From positions 186,001-250,000 of the forward strand of contig DASVLJ010000062.1 in the NCBI GenBank assembly GCA_036384915.1: DNA of 64,000 nt, written 5' to 3'. Within the stretch, counting starts at the first letter, position 1. Every line of letters begins with the position of its first letter. The DNA comes from PKWO01 sp036384915 (GTDB taxonomy: Bacteria > Pseudomonadota > Gammaproteobacteria > Burkholderiales > Burkholderiaceae_D). The position numbers and the translations under genes are program-made. The notes under the pieces are model-generated. The model had not been told where the DNA came from and did no database searches. It saw only the letters and a list, made by a program, of their open reading frames with translations. Positions 1 to 8,735 of the stretch are shown here, piece by piece.

Positions 1-591
1 GATCAGGCACAGCGGCTTGATCAGCGCCATCTCTTCGGCGTCAAGGCCCACGGAACGCACGGGCTTGGCTTCGTTCAAGTGCGGCACCAGGCGCTCCAGC
101 AGGGCGACCAGCTTGGCGGCGTCCTTGTCGCCCGACTTGGCCTTCTTGTTTTCGCGCTGGATGGCTTTTTCCACGCCGGCCAGGTCGGCCAGTGCCAGTT
201 CGGTCTGGATCACTTCGATGTCGTCGAGCGGGCTGATGCGGCCGGCCACGTGCACTACGTTCGGGTCTTCGAAGCAGCGCACGACGTTGACGATGGCATC
301 GGTCTCGCGGATGTGGGCCAGGAACTGGTTGCCCAGGCCTTCGCCCTTGGATGCGCCGGCCACCAGGCCGGCGATGTCGACGAATTCCACCGTGGTCGGC
401 ACGATCTTTTGCGGCTTGACGATGTCGGACAACGAAGCCAGGCGCGGATCAGGCACTTCGACGATGCCGACATTGGGCTCGATCGTGCAGAAGGGGTAAT
501 TCTCGGCCGGGATGCCGGCCTTGGTCAGGGCATTGAACAGGGTGGATTTGCCGACGTTGGGCAGGCCGACGATGCCGCATTGGAGACTCAT
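1..591 (-). CDS. ychF: Redox-regulated ribosome-binding ATPase YchF (N-terminal part, runs off the window)
   Basis: Reading the minus strand from the ATG at 591 gives about 197 residues, open to the window edge, so roughly the first half of a protein that is usually about 363 residues. The P-loop is GLPNVGKS at residues 9-16, followed by the switch region with DIAGLVAGASKGEGLGNQF. These are hallmarks of the Obg-related YchF/OLA1 family, which hydrolyses ATP and binds the 70S ribosome; this function is family knowledge. The coiled-coil and TGS domains would lie outside the window. In many proteobacteria ychF directly follows pth. Here pth lies about 4.5 kb away, with a kinase, an NTF2-like gene and a patatin gene between. 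Confidence 0.97.
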   Translation of the reverse strand, partial: MSLQCGIVGLPNVGKSTLFNALTKAGIPAENYPFCTIEPNVGIVEVPDPRLASLSDIVKPQKIVPTTVEFVDIAGLVAGASKGEGLGNQFLAHIRETDAIVNVVRCFEDPNVVHVAGRISPLDDIEVIQTELALADLAGVEKAIQRENKKAKSGDKDAAKLVALLERLVPHLNEAKPVRSVGLDAEEMALIKPLCLI

Positions 592-784
592 GGAAAAACT
601 TTCTCGTTCACTGGTTGGGTGCCGCCGGCACGCGATGGCGCCTGGCATGCTAATTCGTCAAGAAACCCGGGCGACGGCACGGATTTCCGGTATTTTGCTA
701 TCCCGCCATTGTACCCTTGGCCCGGCTTGTTTTATGCCGAAATGGGGCTTGGATGCCTTTTTGCGGTAGCATTGAACGCGGGGC

Positions 785-3658
785 ATGGAAGCATCCGGGA
801 AGGCGGCGCTGCAAGACATGGACATCGAGAAATTTGCGCTCGGAGAAGAAGCCGCGCGGCTTGAGGCGGAACTTGAGGCCGCATCCGGACCCGTTCGCCT
901 GAGCTTGCTCGTGCCCCTAGCCTGGTATCTGCGTCAGCGCGACACGCAGCGCGCGCTGCGGCTGGCACAGGAAATCGAAAGCCTGCTCAAGCAATTTCCC
1001 CCATCGCAGACTGAAAAAGACCGCATCGAGGCGCGCATCCTTCTGGTGCGAGGCGAAGCCGAATGGCTGTTCGCCCGCCTGGCACCGGCCGAGTCGCTGG
1101 CGCTGCAAGCGCTTGAGCAATTCCGCCGCCTGGGCGATGCGATAGGAAGCGCCGACGCGCATTGGCTGCTCGCCTGGATCGCGGTCGACAAGGGCCGGCT
1201 TGACCTGTGCGACGCCGAACTCGAAGCGGCCGAGGCCGATGCCCTGGCCGGCGGCGACCCGGTGCGCGCGGGTATAGCGCAAGCTGCCATCGCGCGCTGG
1301 GCTGTGCTGCGCAATCTGCGGACCGCGACGGAGCGCTGGGGCGGGGTATTCCGCGCCGAGCCGCAGATCCTGCATCCGGCCTATCTGGCCTGGCGCAGCG
1401 ACGTGCTCGGCATGATCGCCCACTACTCGAGCGATTTCGGCGAGGCCGCCATTCAGTTGATGCGCGAGTTCGACGAGTCGCTTGCAACGGGCCAGACCCG
1501 CACCGCCATTATCGCGGCAACCAATATCGCGGAAGGCTTCGACCGCCTGAACGACCACACTGTGGCGCTCGAATGGACCCAGCGCGGCCTCGATATCGCA
1601 CGGCCGACGGGGTGGCCGCGCAGCATCGGCGCCTGCCTCATGCACATGGCCCAGACGCTGCGCTATGCCGGGCGTTTCGATGCGGCACAGGACATGCTGC
1701 GGGAAGCGCTCGACACGCTGGCGCCGCTGTCCGGTTCGCGCACCTATGCCATCGCCCTGCAATACATGGGGGATCTGGCGCTGGACCGCGAGGATTACCA
1801 GGGCGCACTGGATACCTTTCGCCATCTCGGCGAGCGCGCTGCGGCATTGCGCCAGACCGATTTCCAGATCGATTCGCAGCGCGGCCAGGCGCATGCCCTG
1901 TCTTACCTGAGCCAACCCGAAGACGCCTTGCAGGCAGCACATGCGGCGCTGACCTTGGCTGAAGAGCAGGGCGACGCCTCGCGCCAGATCGAAACCCTGA
2001 AGGTCCTGGCCAGCATACGCGCGCGCCATCCGGAATCGACGCTGGACCGCAACACGCCTCTGCATTACCTGCAGCTTGCCTTGCAAACTGCGCAAACCAT
2101 TGCCGGCTATACCGTGCCGAGCGAACTGTATGACGCACTCTCCCGCGAATACGCCAGCCTGGGCGATTTCCAGCATGCTTATGCCATGTCGTTGCAAGCC
2201 ATCACGGCGCGCGAAAAGACCCATGGGCAGGAGGCCACCAACCGCGCCGTGGCCATGCAGGTGATGTATCAGACGGCGCGCGCCAAGGCCGAAGGCGAAT
2301 ACCTGCGCGGACTGGCGGCGGCCGAAGCCCAGCGCGCCGAATTGCTGCAACAAACCAGTGTCACGCTCGAACGTCTGAGCGACATCGGGCGCGAGATCAC
2401 GGCGCACCTTGATACGCAAGCCGTATTCGAGACCATCAACCGGCACGTACACGGCCTGCTTCAGGTCAACGATTTCGCCATTTACCTGTGCACCGACGAT
2501 GGCATGGCGCTGGACTTGATTTTCGGCATCGAGGAGGGCAAACGGTTGGAACGGCACAGGGTGCCGATCGACGATCCAGACGCCGTTTCGGCGCGTTGCG
2601 TGCGCGAACGGCGTGAAATCATGGCCGACTGGGGCGAGACTGAACGCCCGCCCAATTACATGCCCGACACGCTCGTGACGCAAAGCGCGCTGTTTGCGCC
2701 GCTGATCGTGGGCGAGCGCATGCTGGGTGTGATGACGGTGCAATCGACGCACCGTTTCGCTTATGCCGAGCGCGACCGCCTGATTTTCCGCACGCTATGC
2801 GCCTACGGCGCAATCGCGCTCGATAACGCCGATGCCTACCGCCGCCTGCAGGATGCGCAGGAACAATTGGTCTCGCGCGAAAAGCTCGCCGCGCTCGGCT
2901 CGCTCGTGGCCGGCGTGGCGCACGAATTGAATACGCCGATCGGCAACAGCCTCATGATGACTTCCACCATGCTGGCCAAGACCGATGAATTGACCCGGAA
3001 CCTGAAGCAGGGCGCCATACGCCGCACCGATCTCGACAATTACCTGGCGCAGGCGCACGAAGCATCGACGCTCATCATGCGCAGCCTGAACAACGCCGCC
3101 GACCTGGTGCAAAGCTTCAAGCAGGTCGCCGTCGACCAGACCACGGCACAGCGCCGCCAGTTCGATTTGCAGCAGGTATGCCACGAAATCGTCGCGACGG
3201 TCAAAAACCAGGTCAAGCGTTCCGGCCACACGGTGGAGTTGGACGTGCCCGAAGGTATAAGGATGGACAGTTATCCCGGCCCGCTGGGCCAGGTCATCAG
3301 CAACTTCATCAACAATGCCTTGCTGCATGCGTTCGAAGACCGCAAAGGCGGGCTGATCAGGCTGTCGGCCAGGCAGGCGGCCGGTTCGCGGGTGCAGATC
3401 CAGTTCAAGGATGACGGCGTCGGGATCAAGGAAGAGCACTTGAAGCGCATCTTCGACCCGTTTTTCACGACCAAGATGGGGCAGGGCGGCAGCGGCCTCG
3501 GCTTGTCGATCAGCTATAACATCGTCACGTCGATATTGAATGGCCAGATCGTAGTGCAAAGTGTGGAAGGCCAGGGTTCGACCTTCACGCTCGATCTGCC
3601 GTTGGTCGCGCCGGCGCGGGCCAACGACAGCGATTTTCTCGGTGACGGGTTCGCTTAG
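785..3658 (+). CDS. Soluble TPR-GAF sensor histidine kinase
   Basis: A 957-residue protein. Residues about 20-500 are helical TPR-like repeats, then a short coiled coil (about 495-530), a GAF domain (about 535-690), a HisKA domain and a HATPase_c domain. The phosphoacceptor is His713 in GVAHELNTPIGN. The N box has N840 and N844, the G1 box is DDGVGI at 876-881, and the G2 box GGSGLGL starts at 901. No signal peptide or membrane helix is visible, so it should sense a cytoplasmic cue through the TPR or GAF part. No response regulator or receiver domain is encoded next to it. The start is uncertain: ATG 785 gives the longest form and ATG 818 is possible; neither has a strong ribosome site. Its stop codon overlaps that of the convergent gene. 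Confidence 0.93.
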   Translation: MEASGKAALQDMDIEKFALGEEAARLEAELEAASGPVRLSLLVPLAWYLRQRDTQRALRLAQEIESLLKQFPPSQTEKDRIEARILLVRGEAEWLFARLAPAESLALQALEQFRRLGDAIGSADAHWLLAWIAVDKGRLDLCDAELEAAEADALAGGDPVRAGIAQAAIARWAVLRNLRTATERWGGVFRAEPQILHPAYLAWRSDVLGMIAHYSSDFGEAAIQLMREFDESLATGQTRTAIIAATNIAEGFDRLNDHTVALEWTQRGLDIARPTGWPRSIGACLMHMAQTLRYAGRFDAAQDMLREALDTLAPLSGSRTYAIALQYMGDLALDREDYQGALDTFRHLGERAAALRQTDFQIDSQRGQAHALSYLSQPEDALQAAHAALTLAEEQGDASRQIETLKVLASIRARHPESTLDRNTPLHYLQLALQTAQTIAGYTVPSELYDALSREYASLGDFQHAYAMSLQAITAREKTHGQEATNRAVAMQVMYQTARAKAEGEYLRGLAAAEAQRAELLQQTSVTLERLSDIGREITAHLDTQAVFETINRHVHGLLQVNDFAIYLCTDDGMALDLIFGIEEGKRLERHRVPIDDPDAVSARCVRERREIMADWGETERPPNYMPDTLVTQSALFAPLIVGERMLGVMTVQSTHRFAYAERDRLIFRTLCAYGAIALDNADAYRRLQDAQEQLVSREKLAALGSLVAGVAHELNTPIGNSLMMTSTMLAKTDELTRNLKQGAIRRTDLDNYLAQAHEASTLIMRSLNNAADLVQSFKQVAVDQTTAQRRQFDLQQVCHEIVATVKNQVKRSGHTVELDVPEGIRMDSYPGPLGQVISNFINNALLHAFEDRKGGLIRLSARQAAGSRVQIQFKDDGVGIKEEHLKRIFDPFFTTKMGQGGSGLGLSISYNIVTSILNGQIVVQSVEGQGSTFTLDLPLVAPARANDSDFLGDGFA

Positions 3659-4017
3659 GCAAGCGTCTTCTCGCCGAACACGAACGAGGCTTCGCGTATC
3701 AAGCCCTCCTGGACGCGGTAGATGCAAATCAAGCGCATCGTGCCTCGCCCTTCGGGGAAGTTGCGCGTGACCTCTTCATGATCGATCACGATATCCTCCA
3801 TCACGCTACGCGACAGCAGCTTGGCGTGGAGGTCGGGCTCCTGGAAGCGCGGCGCGGTGCGCATGCGGATTTGTTCGTGTCCGTCGGCCAAGAGCGTGGC
3901 CGGGAATTCATATTGCCTGGCGTCCGGCGCGTACGTTGCCAGCCAGGCTTCGAGGTCCCTGGCGTTGTAGGCATCGAGCTGGCACTGGACGAGCGCTTCG
4001 GGCGTGGTGTGATGCAT
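3655..4017 (-). CDS. NTF2-like (SnoaL-type) fold protein
   Basis: A 120-residue protein with the pattern of the nuclear transport factor 2 / SnoaL superfamily: an N-terminal helix with QLDAYNARDLEAWLATYAPDA, then alternating strands ending in a typical ICIYRVQEGLIREASFVFGE-like beta region. Members are small ligand-binding proteins or isomerase-like enzymes; no specific substrate can be inferred. The start ATG has a good AGGAGA ribosome site upstream. It follows the patatin gene by 7 bases on the same strand, so co-transcription is likely. Its stop overlaps the stop of the kinase gene on the other strand. Confidence 0.8.
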   Translation of the reverse strand: MHHTTPEALVQCQLDAYNARDLEAWLATYAPDARQYEFPATLLADGHEQIRMRTAPRFQEPDLHAKLLSRSVMEDIVIDHEEVTRNFPEGRGTMRLICIYRVQEGLIREASFVFGEKTLA

Positions 4018-4024
4018 GGCTCTC

Positions 4025-5131
4025 CTATAGCGGCAAGATCTTGCTCGTATCGGGCCGTTCGACGAAGGCGGCGAATTCGTCGCGCAGATGCTGGGCCTGT
4101 CCTATTGCCTGCTGCCAGTCGCGGATGCGCGCATCGTGATCCAGGCCGTAGAGATGGAAGTCCTTGCGGTCGAGCAGCTTGCCGTGCGGCAGGGTGGCGA
4201 GGAAGGCGGGCGAGGGTGAAAGCAGCAGGACATTGTCGTACCAGTCGCTGCGCTTCCTGGGCAAGCCGTGGCGCCACGGCATGGCTTTGTCGAGCCAGCC
4301 CGGCACGATGCGCGGCCCGAAGTGCGGGTAAAGCACCAGGCGAGGCTCGGTTTCGCTGTGCAGCTTGTGATAGGGGAAGGACAGGTGGTAATCGATCAGT
4401 CCGCCGTCCCAATAAGTGCCCTGCGGCGCACCGGCTATGCCGGCCACGGGCGGCATCACCATGGGCAGAGTGCCCGAGGACAGCAAGGCCTGCGCGAGGT
4501 TGGTTTGCGACAGTGTGGCGAAGCGGTTATTGAACTCATCGAAGCCGGGTTTGAGCCAGGCCAGTTCGTCGCGCGCGTCGCCGATCACGATGCGTTCCAG
4601 GTGGCCGGCCAGACGTTTGCGCCCCAAGGTGTTCGACAAGGTGGCAGCGGCAAAGCCGAGCGCGATGGCGCTCTTGCGTTTCGGCTCGCTCAACAGGCCC
4701 AGCCCGCGCACGGCCAGGATGTGCAGGCGGAAATGCGGATTGCCGACGATTTCCGCTTCGTGCCCGCCCATGAAATCGTCCAGCAATTGCAGGCACATGT
4801 CGCGAATCAGTTCGGGCGAGGGGTCTTTCGGATAACGCTGCCCGGCGTAGTGATCGCCCAGGCGTTTGAAGGCGGCCGCCGGATCGGCATGGCAGGCGGC
4901 GGCCATGCGCCAGGCGCCGATCGAGGCACCGATCAGGCTGCGCACGCGCGGTGCGGAAGGCAGCCAGGTGCCGAACAGCCATTGGTCGAGCGCTTGCAGG
5001 ATCAGGCCCTTCGGCCCGCCGGCGGCCGCGGGAATCGCGGCAATGTCGGCCGCGCGCAAGCCGTGCGCCTTGATGCGGGCCAGCGCTTTGGGCCCGGCGC
5101 GCAGCTCGAGTGCGTTCAATGGCGTGTTCAT
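4025..5131 (-). CDS. Patatin-like phospholipase
   Basis: A 368-residue patatin-fold lipid acyl hydrolase. The nucleophile elbow is GASIG at residues 68-72 (Ser70). The catalytic dyad aspartate is in DGG at 242-244. The oxyanion loop is the glycine-rich AAGGPKG near residues 36-42. Together these are the complete active-site set of the family, so the enzyme is probably active; substrate preference is unknown. There is no signal peptide, so it is likely cytoplasmic or peripheral. It lies 11 bases downstream of pth and 7 bases upstream of the NTF2-like gene. Confidence 0.9.
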   Translation of the reverse strand: MNTPLNALELRAGPKALARIKAHGLRAADIAAIPAAAGGPKGLILQALDQWLFGTWLPSAPRVRSLIGASIGAWRMAAACHADPAAAFKRLGDHYAGQRYPKDPSPELIRDMCLQLLDDFMGGHEAEIVGNPHFRLHILAVRGLGLLSEPKRKSAIALGFAAATLSNTLGRKRLAGHLERIVIGDARDELAWLKPGFDEFNNRFATLSQTNLAQALLSSGTLPMVMPPVAGIAGAPQGTYWDGGLIDYHLSFPYHKLHSETEPRLVLYPHFGPRIVPGWLDKAMPWRHGLPRKRSDWYDNVLLLSPSPAFLATLPHGKLLDRKDFHLYGLDHDARIRDWQQAIGQAQHLRDEFAAFVERPDTSKILPL

Positions 5132-5142
5132 TTATCGCGCAT

Positions 5143-5730
5143 TCACTTGTCCGTATGCAGCTTCATGATTGCCGCATCGAACTTTCCTTCGCACAGCATG
5201 GGGATCACGTCCAGCGTACGTTCCAGGGCCTGCTCGATCAGCGCAAATTCTTCCTTGCGCGGGCGATGCAGCACGAAGTCGGCCACGTTTTGCTGCAGGC
5301 TCAAGGTGCGCGGATGGCCGATCCCGATACGCGCGCGCCAATATTCCTGCGTACCCAGCGCGGCCGTGATGTCCTTCAAGCCATTGTGCCCGCCGGACGA
5401 GCCGCCTTTCTTGATGCGCGCCACGCCCGGTGCCAGATCGAGTTCGTCATGCACCACCAGGATCGCTTCGGGTGGAATCTTGTAAAAGCGCGCCAGGCCG
5501 CCGACCGATTGTCCCGAGCGGTTCATGTAGGTCTGCGGTTCGAGCAGCCATACGTCCTCGCCGGCGATCTTGGCTTTGCCCAGCAACGCATTCAATTTCG
5601 CCTCACGCTGCAGCTTGCAGCGGCCTATGCCATTGGCGATGTTGTCGACCAGCCAGAAGCCGGCGTTGTGACGGGTCAGTTCGTATTCCGGGCCGGGGTT
5701 ACCCAACCCGACTATCAGGCGTATTGACAT
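5143..5730 (-). CDS. pth: Peptidyl-tRNA hydrolase
   Basis: A 195-residue enzyme that cleaves peptide from prematurely released peptidyl-tRNA. Active-site residues of the Pth family are present: Asn11 in GLGNPG, His21 in RHNAGFW, the HDELD aspartate, and the Asn of GGHNGLKD. An open frame continues upstream to 5973, but it runs through the rplY terminator and into another frame of the rplY tail. The ATG at 5730 starts exactly at the conserved MSIRLIVGLGNPG block and gives the normal family length, so that start is chosen. It follows rplY, the usual arrangement in proteobacteria. Confidence 0.97.
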   Translation of the reverse strand: MSIRLIVGLGNPGPEYELTRHNAGFWLVDNIANGIGRCKLQREAKLNALLGKAKIAGEDVWLLEPQTYMNRSGQSVGGLARFYKIPPEAILVVHDELDLAPGVARIKKGGSSGGHNGLKDITAALGTQEYWRARIGIGHPRTLSLQQNVADFVLHRPRKEEFALIEQALERTLDVIPMLCEGKFDAAIMKLHTDK

Positions 5731-5803
5731 GGGATGAAACGATTTAACCTGGGTTAAAAGCAAATAGCGATTATCGCGTATTTGCGTAGCGTATTGCAGG
5801 CAA

Positions 5804-5829
5804 TAAAAAACCCGCCATGGAGGCGGGTT
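5804..5829 (-). terminator. Rho-independent terminator after rplY
   Basis: On the minus strand the sequence folds as an 8-bp stem AACCCGCC / GGCGGGTT with a five-base loop, followed by a run of T. It sits 20 bases past the rplY stop and about 75 bases before pth, so part of the transcription ending at rplY probably stops here. Confidence 0.85.
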
Positions 5830-5848
5830 CTTTTCGCAAATGATGCGA

Positions 5849-6481
5849 TTACTTCTTTGGTGCGGCAGGAGCGGCGGCAGGGGCTGCAGCAGCAGCGGCG
5901 GCTTCAGCCTCGGCTTCCACCTTGCCGGCCGGGATCGAAGCGGTGGCAACGGTCGGATTGTCGCCATGGGCAACGATGGAAACGCCGGCGGGCAGCTTCA
6001 AGTCGTTGACGTGGATCGATTGGCCGACGTCCATGCCGGACAGGTCGACTTCGACGAACTCAGGCAGATCCTTGGGCAGGCAGGAGATGTCCAGTTCGGT
6101 CAGCACGTGGCCGATCACGGCGCTGTGCAGCTTGACCGCAGGCGAGACTTCGGCGTTGGCGAAGTGCAGCGGCACCTTGACGTGGATCTTTTGCGAGGCA
6201 TCAACGCGCTGGAAGTCGACGTGCAGGACGAGCTGCTTGTACGCGTGCACCTGGAAGTCGCGCAGCAGGACTTGTTCGGTCTTGCCGTCGATTTCGAGAT
6301 CCAGGATGGACGAGTGGAAAGCTTCCTTCTTCAACGCGTGGTACAAGGCGTTGTGGTCGAGCGCGATATTGACGGGGGCAGTGGTGCCGCCGTAGATGAT
6401 GCCAGGAGTCTGGCCGGCATTGCGCAGGCGGCGGCTCGCTCCGGACCCCTGCTCTTTGCGCGGAAATGCTACTACTTTCAT
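5849..6481 (-). CDS. rplY: Ribosomal protein bL25 (Ctc/TL5 form)
   Basis: A 210-residue bL25 of the long Ctc/TL5 type, which binds 5S rRNA. The N-terminal domain begins MKVVAFPRKEQGSGASRRLR and the C-terminal beta domain is followed by an alanine-proline-rich tail ending in PKK. The ATG at 6481 is preferred over the in-frame TTG at 6493 because GGAG lies six bases before it. It sits between prs and pth, the standard order. A GC-rich hairpin lies in the leader. Confidence 0.97.
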   Translation of the reverse strand: MKVVAFPRKEQGSGASRRLRNAGQTPGIIYGGTTAPVNIALDHNALYHALKKEAFHSSILDLEIDGKTEQVLLRDFQVHAYKQLVLHVDFQRVDASQKIHVKVPLHFANAEVSPAVKLHSAVIGHVLTELDISCLPKDLPEFVEVDLSGMDVGQSIHVNDLKLPAGVSIVAHGDNPTVATASIPAGKVEAEAEAAAAAAAPAAAPAAPKK

Positions 6482-6522
6482 GGTTTGCTCCAAATATGCA
6501 AGCTGGACTGCTTGCGGTCATT

Positions 6523-6542
6523 GTCCCCCGCGACCAGGGGAC
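6523..6542 (-). promoter_or_regulatory. Hairpin in the rplY leader
   Basis: In the 107-base gap between prs and rplY there is a perfect 6-bp inverted repeat GTCCCC / GGGGAC with an eight-base loop. No T-run follows on the minus strand, so it is not a clear terminator. It could be a processing or autoregulatory element for the ribosomal protein gene; this is inference. Confidence 0.35.
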
Positions 6543-6588
6543 ATCGAAAAGGGCTCAGCGTTTGTTTGCTGCGGCCCGCGTTCTTAAC

Positions 6589-7539
6589 TTAATCTGCAAA
6601 CAGCGACATCACCGAGTCGCCCTTGCTGATGCGCTTGAAAGTTTCGGCCAGCAATTCCGCGCAGGACAACTGGCGGATCTTGCTGCATGCACGGGCGGCT
6701 TCCGACAGCGGAATCGTGTTCGTCACCACCAGTTCGTCCAGCGGCGAATTCGAGATGCGCTCGATGGCCGGGCCCGACAGCACGGGGTGCGTACAATAGG
6801 CGACAACCTTCTTGGCGCCGCGTTCCTTCAATACTTCCGCGGCCTTGGTCAAGGTGCCTGCGGTATCGACCATGTCGTCCATGATCACGCAGTTGCGGCC
6901 TTCGACTTCACCGATGATGTTCATCACTTCCGACACGTTGGCCTTGGGACGGCGCTTGTCGATGATGGCCAGGTCGCAGTTCAGGCGCTTGGCCAATGCA
7001 CGGGCGCGCACCACGCCGCCGACGTCGGGCGAGACCACGAGCAAGTCGTCATAGCTCTTGCTTACCAGGTCGCCCAGGAGGATGGGCGAGGCATAGATAT
7101 TGTCGACGGGGATGTCGAAGAAGCCCTGGATCTGGTCGGCGTGCAAGTCCATGATCAAGACGCGTTCGACGCCGGCTTCCTGCAGCATGTTGGCTACGAC
7201 CTTGGCCGAGATCGCCACGCGCGCCGAACGCGGGCGGCGGTCCTGGCGGGCATAGCCGTAATAGGGAATCGCGGCGGTGATACGGCCGGCCGAGGCGCGC
7301 TTCAGGGCGTCGACCATCAGCATCAATTCCATCAGGTTGTCGTTGGTCGGCGCGCAAGTCGATTGCAGGACGAAGACATCCTTGCCGCGCACGTTTTCAT
7401 TGATCTCGACGGCCACTTCGCCGTCGGAGAACTTGGTGACGTTGGCCTTGCCGAGCGACAGCCCCAGTTGCTTGGCAACACCGGCCGCGAGTTCGGGGTT
7501 CGCATTCCCGGTGAAAACCATCATGTTGTCGATTGCCAT
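6589..7539 (-). CDS. prs: Ribose-phosphate pyrophosphokinase (PRPP synthetase)
   Basis: A 316-residue class I PRPP synthetase making 5-phosphoribosyl 1-diphosphate from ribose 5-phosphate and ATP for nucleotide, histidine, tryptophan and NAD synthesis. Visible landmarks are the N-terminal MMVFTGNANPELA segment, the catalytic flexible-loop region with YGYARQDRR, the MDLHADQIQGFF motif, and the PRPP-binding loop with MDDMVDTAGT. Length matches the family. The start ATG has AGGGG five bases upstream. It lies downstream of tRNA-Gln and ispE, as in most proteobacteria. Confidence 0.98.
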   Translation of the reverse strand: MAIDNMMVFTGNANPELAAGVAKQLGLSLGKANVTKFSDGEVAVEINENVRGKDVFVLQSTCAPTNDNLMELMLMVDALKRASAGRITAAIPYYGYARQDRRPRSARVAISAKVVANMLQEAGVERVLIMDLHADQIQGFFDIPVDNIYASPILLGDLVSKSYDDLLVVSPDVGGVVRARALAKRLNCDLAIIDKRRPKANVSEVMNIIGEVEGRNCVIMDDMVDTAGTLTKAAEVLKERGAKKVVAYCTHPVLSGPAIERISNSPLDELVVTNTIPLSEAARACSKIRQLSCAELLAETFKRISKGDSVMSLFAD

Positions 7540-7597
7540 GAGAACCCCTGGGTGCAGTCGTTAAAAGATCGATAATTTCCAGGTCTTAAAAGACCTA

Positions 7598-7647
7598 AAA
7601 GCCGCCAATACAAGACCACGTTAACATAGTCTGATATTGACGGCTTT
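7598..7647 (-). terminator. Long bidirectional hairpin between tRNA-Gln and prs
   Basis: Two arms of about 19 bases pair almost fully: AAAGCCGCCAATACAAGAC at 7598-7616 and its near reverse complement at 7629-7647, around a 12-base loop. On the minus strand the stem is followed by TTTT, which fits termination of the tRNA-Gln transcript. A second perfect palindrome, AGGTCTT-AA-AAGACCT at 7581-7596, lies just beyond and may form part of the same signal or of the prs leader. Confidence 0.65.
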
Positions 7648-7745
7648 ATTTGGTAGCCTGTTGTTGGCTTCTTGCGACGTAGCGTTTCTTTGAGCTACAT
7701 CTTTTTTGCAAATTGGCATTGCCTGCCGGCACATGCCCAATTTAA

Positions 7746-7822
7746 TGGCAGGGGAACAAGGATTCGAACCTTGGAATGCTGGAATCAAAATCCAGTGCCT
7801 TAACCAGCTTGGCGATTCCCCT
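7746..7822 (-). tRNA. tRNA-Gln (anticodon UUG)
   Basis: The minus strand folds as a full cloverleaf starting AGGGGAATC. The seven-base acceptor stem pairs AGGGGAA with TTCCCCT. The anticodon stem CTGGA/TCCAG encloses the loop TTTTGAT, so the anticodon is UUG (Gln). The T arm contains GGTTCGAATCC. The discriminator is G and CCA is encoded at 7746-7748. Its place between ispE and prs is the usual betaproteobacterial one. Confidence 0.97.
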
Positions 7823-7883
7823 ACACAACCTGCTGTTCGATGTCTTCGAATACATCGAACGAATTCGCTTAAATTCGCTTCAA

Positions 7884-8735
7884 CTACTGCAAATCCGCCA
7901 TCGGGTGCTGCATCAGCGCTTTGGCTTTCCACGCTTTCCATTGCGGCGGCACATTGCTCAATACGTCGTCGGCATGGCTTTCGCTGCCGACATCGCAGAA
8001 CACGCATGCGCCCGATCCCGTCATTCTTGCTTTGCCGTATTGCCCAAGCCACGCTAGTGCTTCGGCTACGGGAGGGAACAGCTCGCATGCCACGGTTTGC
8101 AGATCGTTTTTCCCGAAGCCTACAGGCGCCCCGAGAAAGTCCGTTATTATGACTGGCTTCGTGTCCCTTGTCAAATGCCGCGAAGTAAATATTGCTGCGG
8201 TCGGCACCATCACGCCCGGTTCGAGCACCACATACCAGGTATCTGGCGTCGTCACGGCTTGCAATTCCTCCCCCACGCCCTCGGCAAAGGCATTGCTGCC
8301 GAAGATGAAGAACGGCACGTCCGCCCCCAATTGCAGGCCCAGCGCCATCAATTCGGTGCGCGTCAGGCCGGCTTGCCACAGGTGGTTCAGGGCCATCAGC
8401 GTGGTGGCCGCGTCGGACGAGCCGCCGCCCAGGCCACCGCCCATGGGCAGGCGCTTGGTGATGGCGATGTCGGCGCCGAGCCGCCGATCGGGGAAGCGCG
8501 CGGCCAACAGTTTTGCGGCGCGCACGACCAAATCGCTTTCTTCAGGCACGCCGGGCACTTCGGTGGTGCGGCGTATGCCTCGGTCCTTGCGCACATCGAA
8601 ATCCAGCGTGTCGCCGTGGTCAAGCAATTGGAATGCCGTTTGCAGCAGGTGGTAGCCGTCGGGCCGGCGCCCGGTCACGTGCAGGAACAGGTTGAGCTTG
8701 GCCGGGGCCGGGCAGCCGTGCAGCGAGGCAAGCAT
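7884..8735 (-). CDS. ispE: 4-diphosphocytidyl-2-C-methyl-D-erythritol kinase
   Basis: A 283-residue GHMP-family kinase of the MEP isoprenoid pathway, which phosphorylates CDP-methylerythritol. The N-terminal motif PAPAKLNLFLHV is followed by the glycine-rich ATP loop LPMGGGLGGGSSDAA and the C-terminal MTGSGACVF motif. ATG 8735 overlaps the lolB stop by one base (TGATG), so the two are translationally coupled. An in-frame TTG lies one codon earlier. Confidence 0.97.
   Translation of the reverse strand: MLASLHGCPAPAKLNLFLHVTGRRPDGYHLLQTAFQLLDHGDTLDFDVRKDRGIRRTTEVPGVPEESDLVVRAAKLLAARFPDRRLGADIAITKRLPMGGGLGGGSSDAATTLMALNHLWQAGLTRTELMALGLQLGADVPFFIFGSNAFAEGVGEELQAVTTPDTWYVVLEPGVMVPTAAIFTSRHLTRDTKPVIITDFLGAPVGFGKNDLQTVACELFPPVAEALAWLGQYGKARMTGSGACVFCDVGSESHADDVLSNVPPQWKAWKAKALMQHPMADLQ

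Noticed and set aside
917..2752. Antisense frame of 611 codons inside the kinase gene
   Set aside because: Histidine- and glutamine-rich shadow composition; the plus-strand kinase has complete motifs.
5731..5973. N-terminal extension of pth
   Set aside because: It crosses the rplY terminator and is proline/leucine-rich shadow sequence; Pth begins at its conserved start at 5730.
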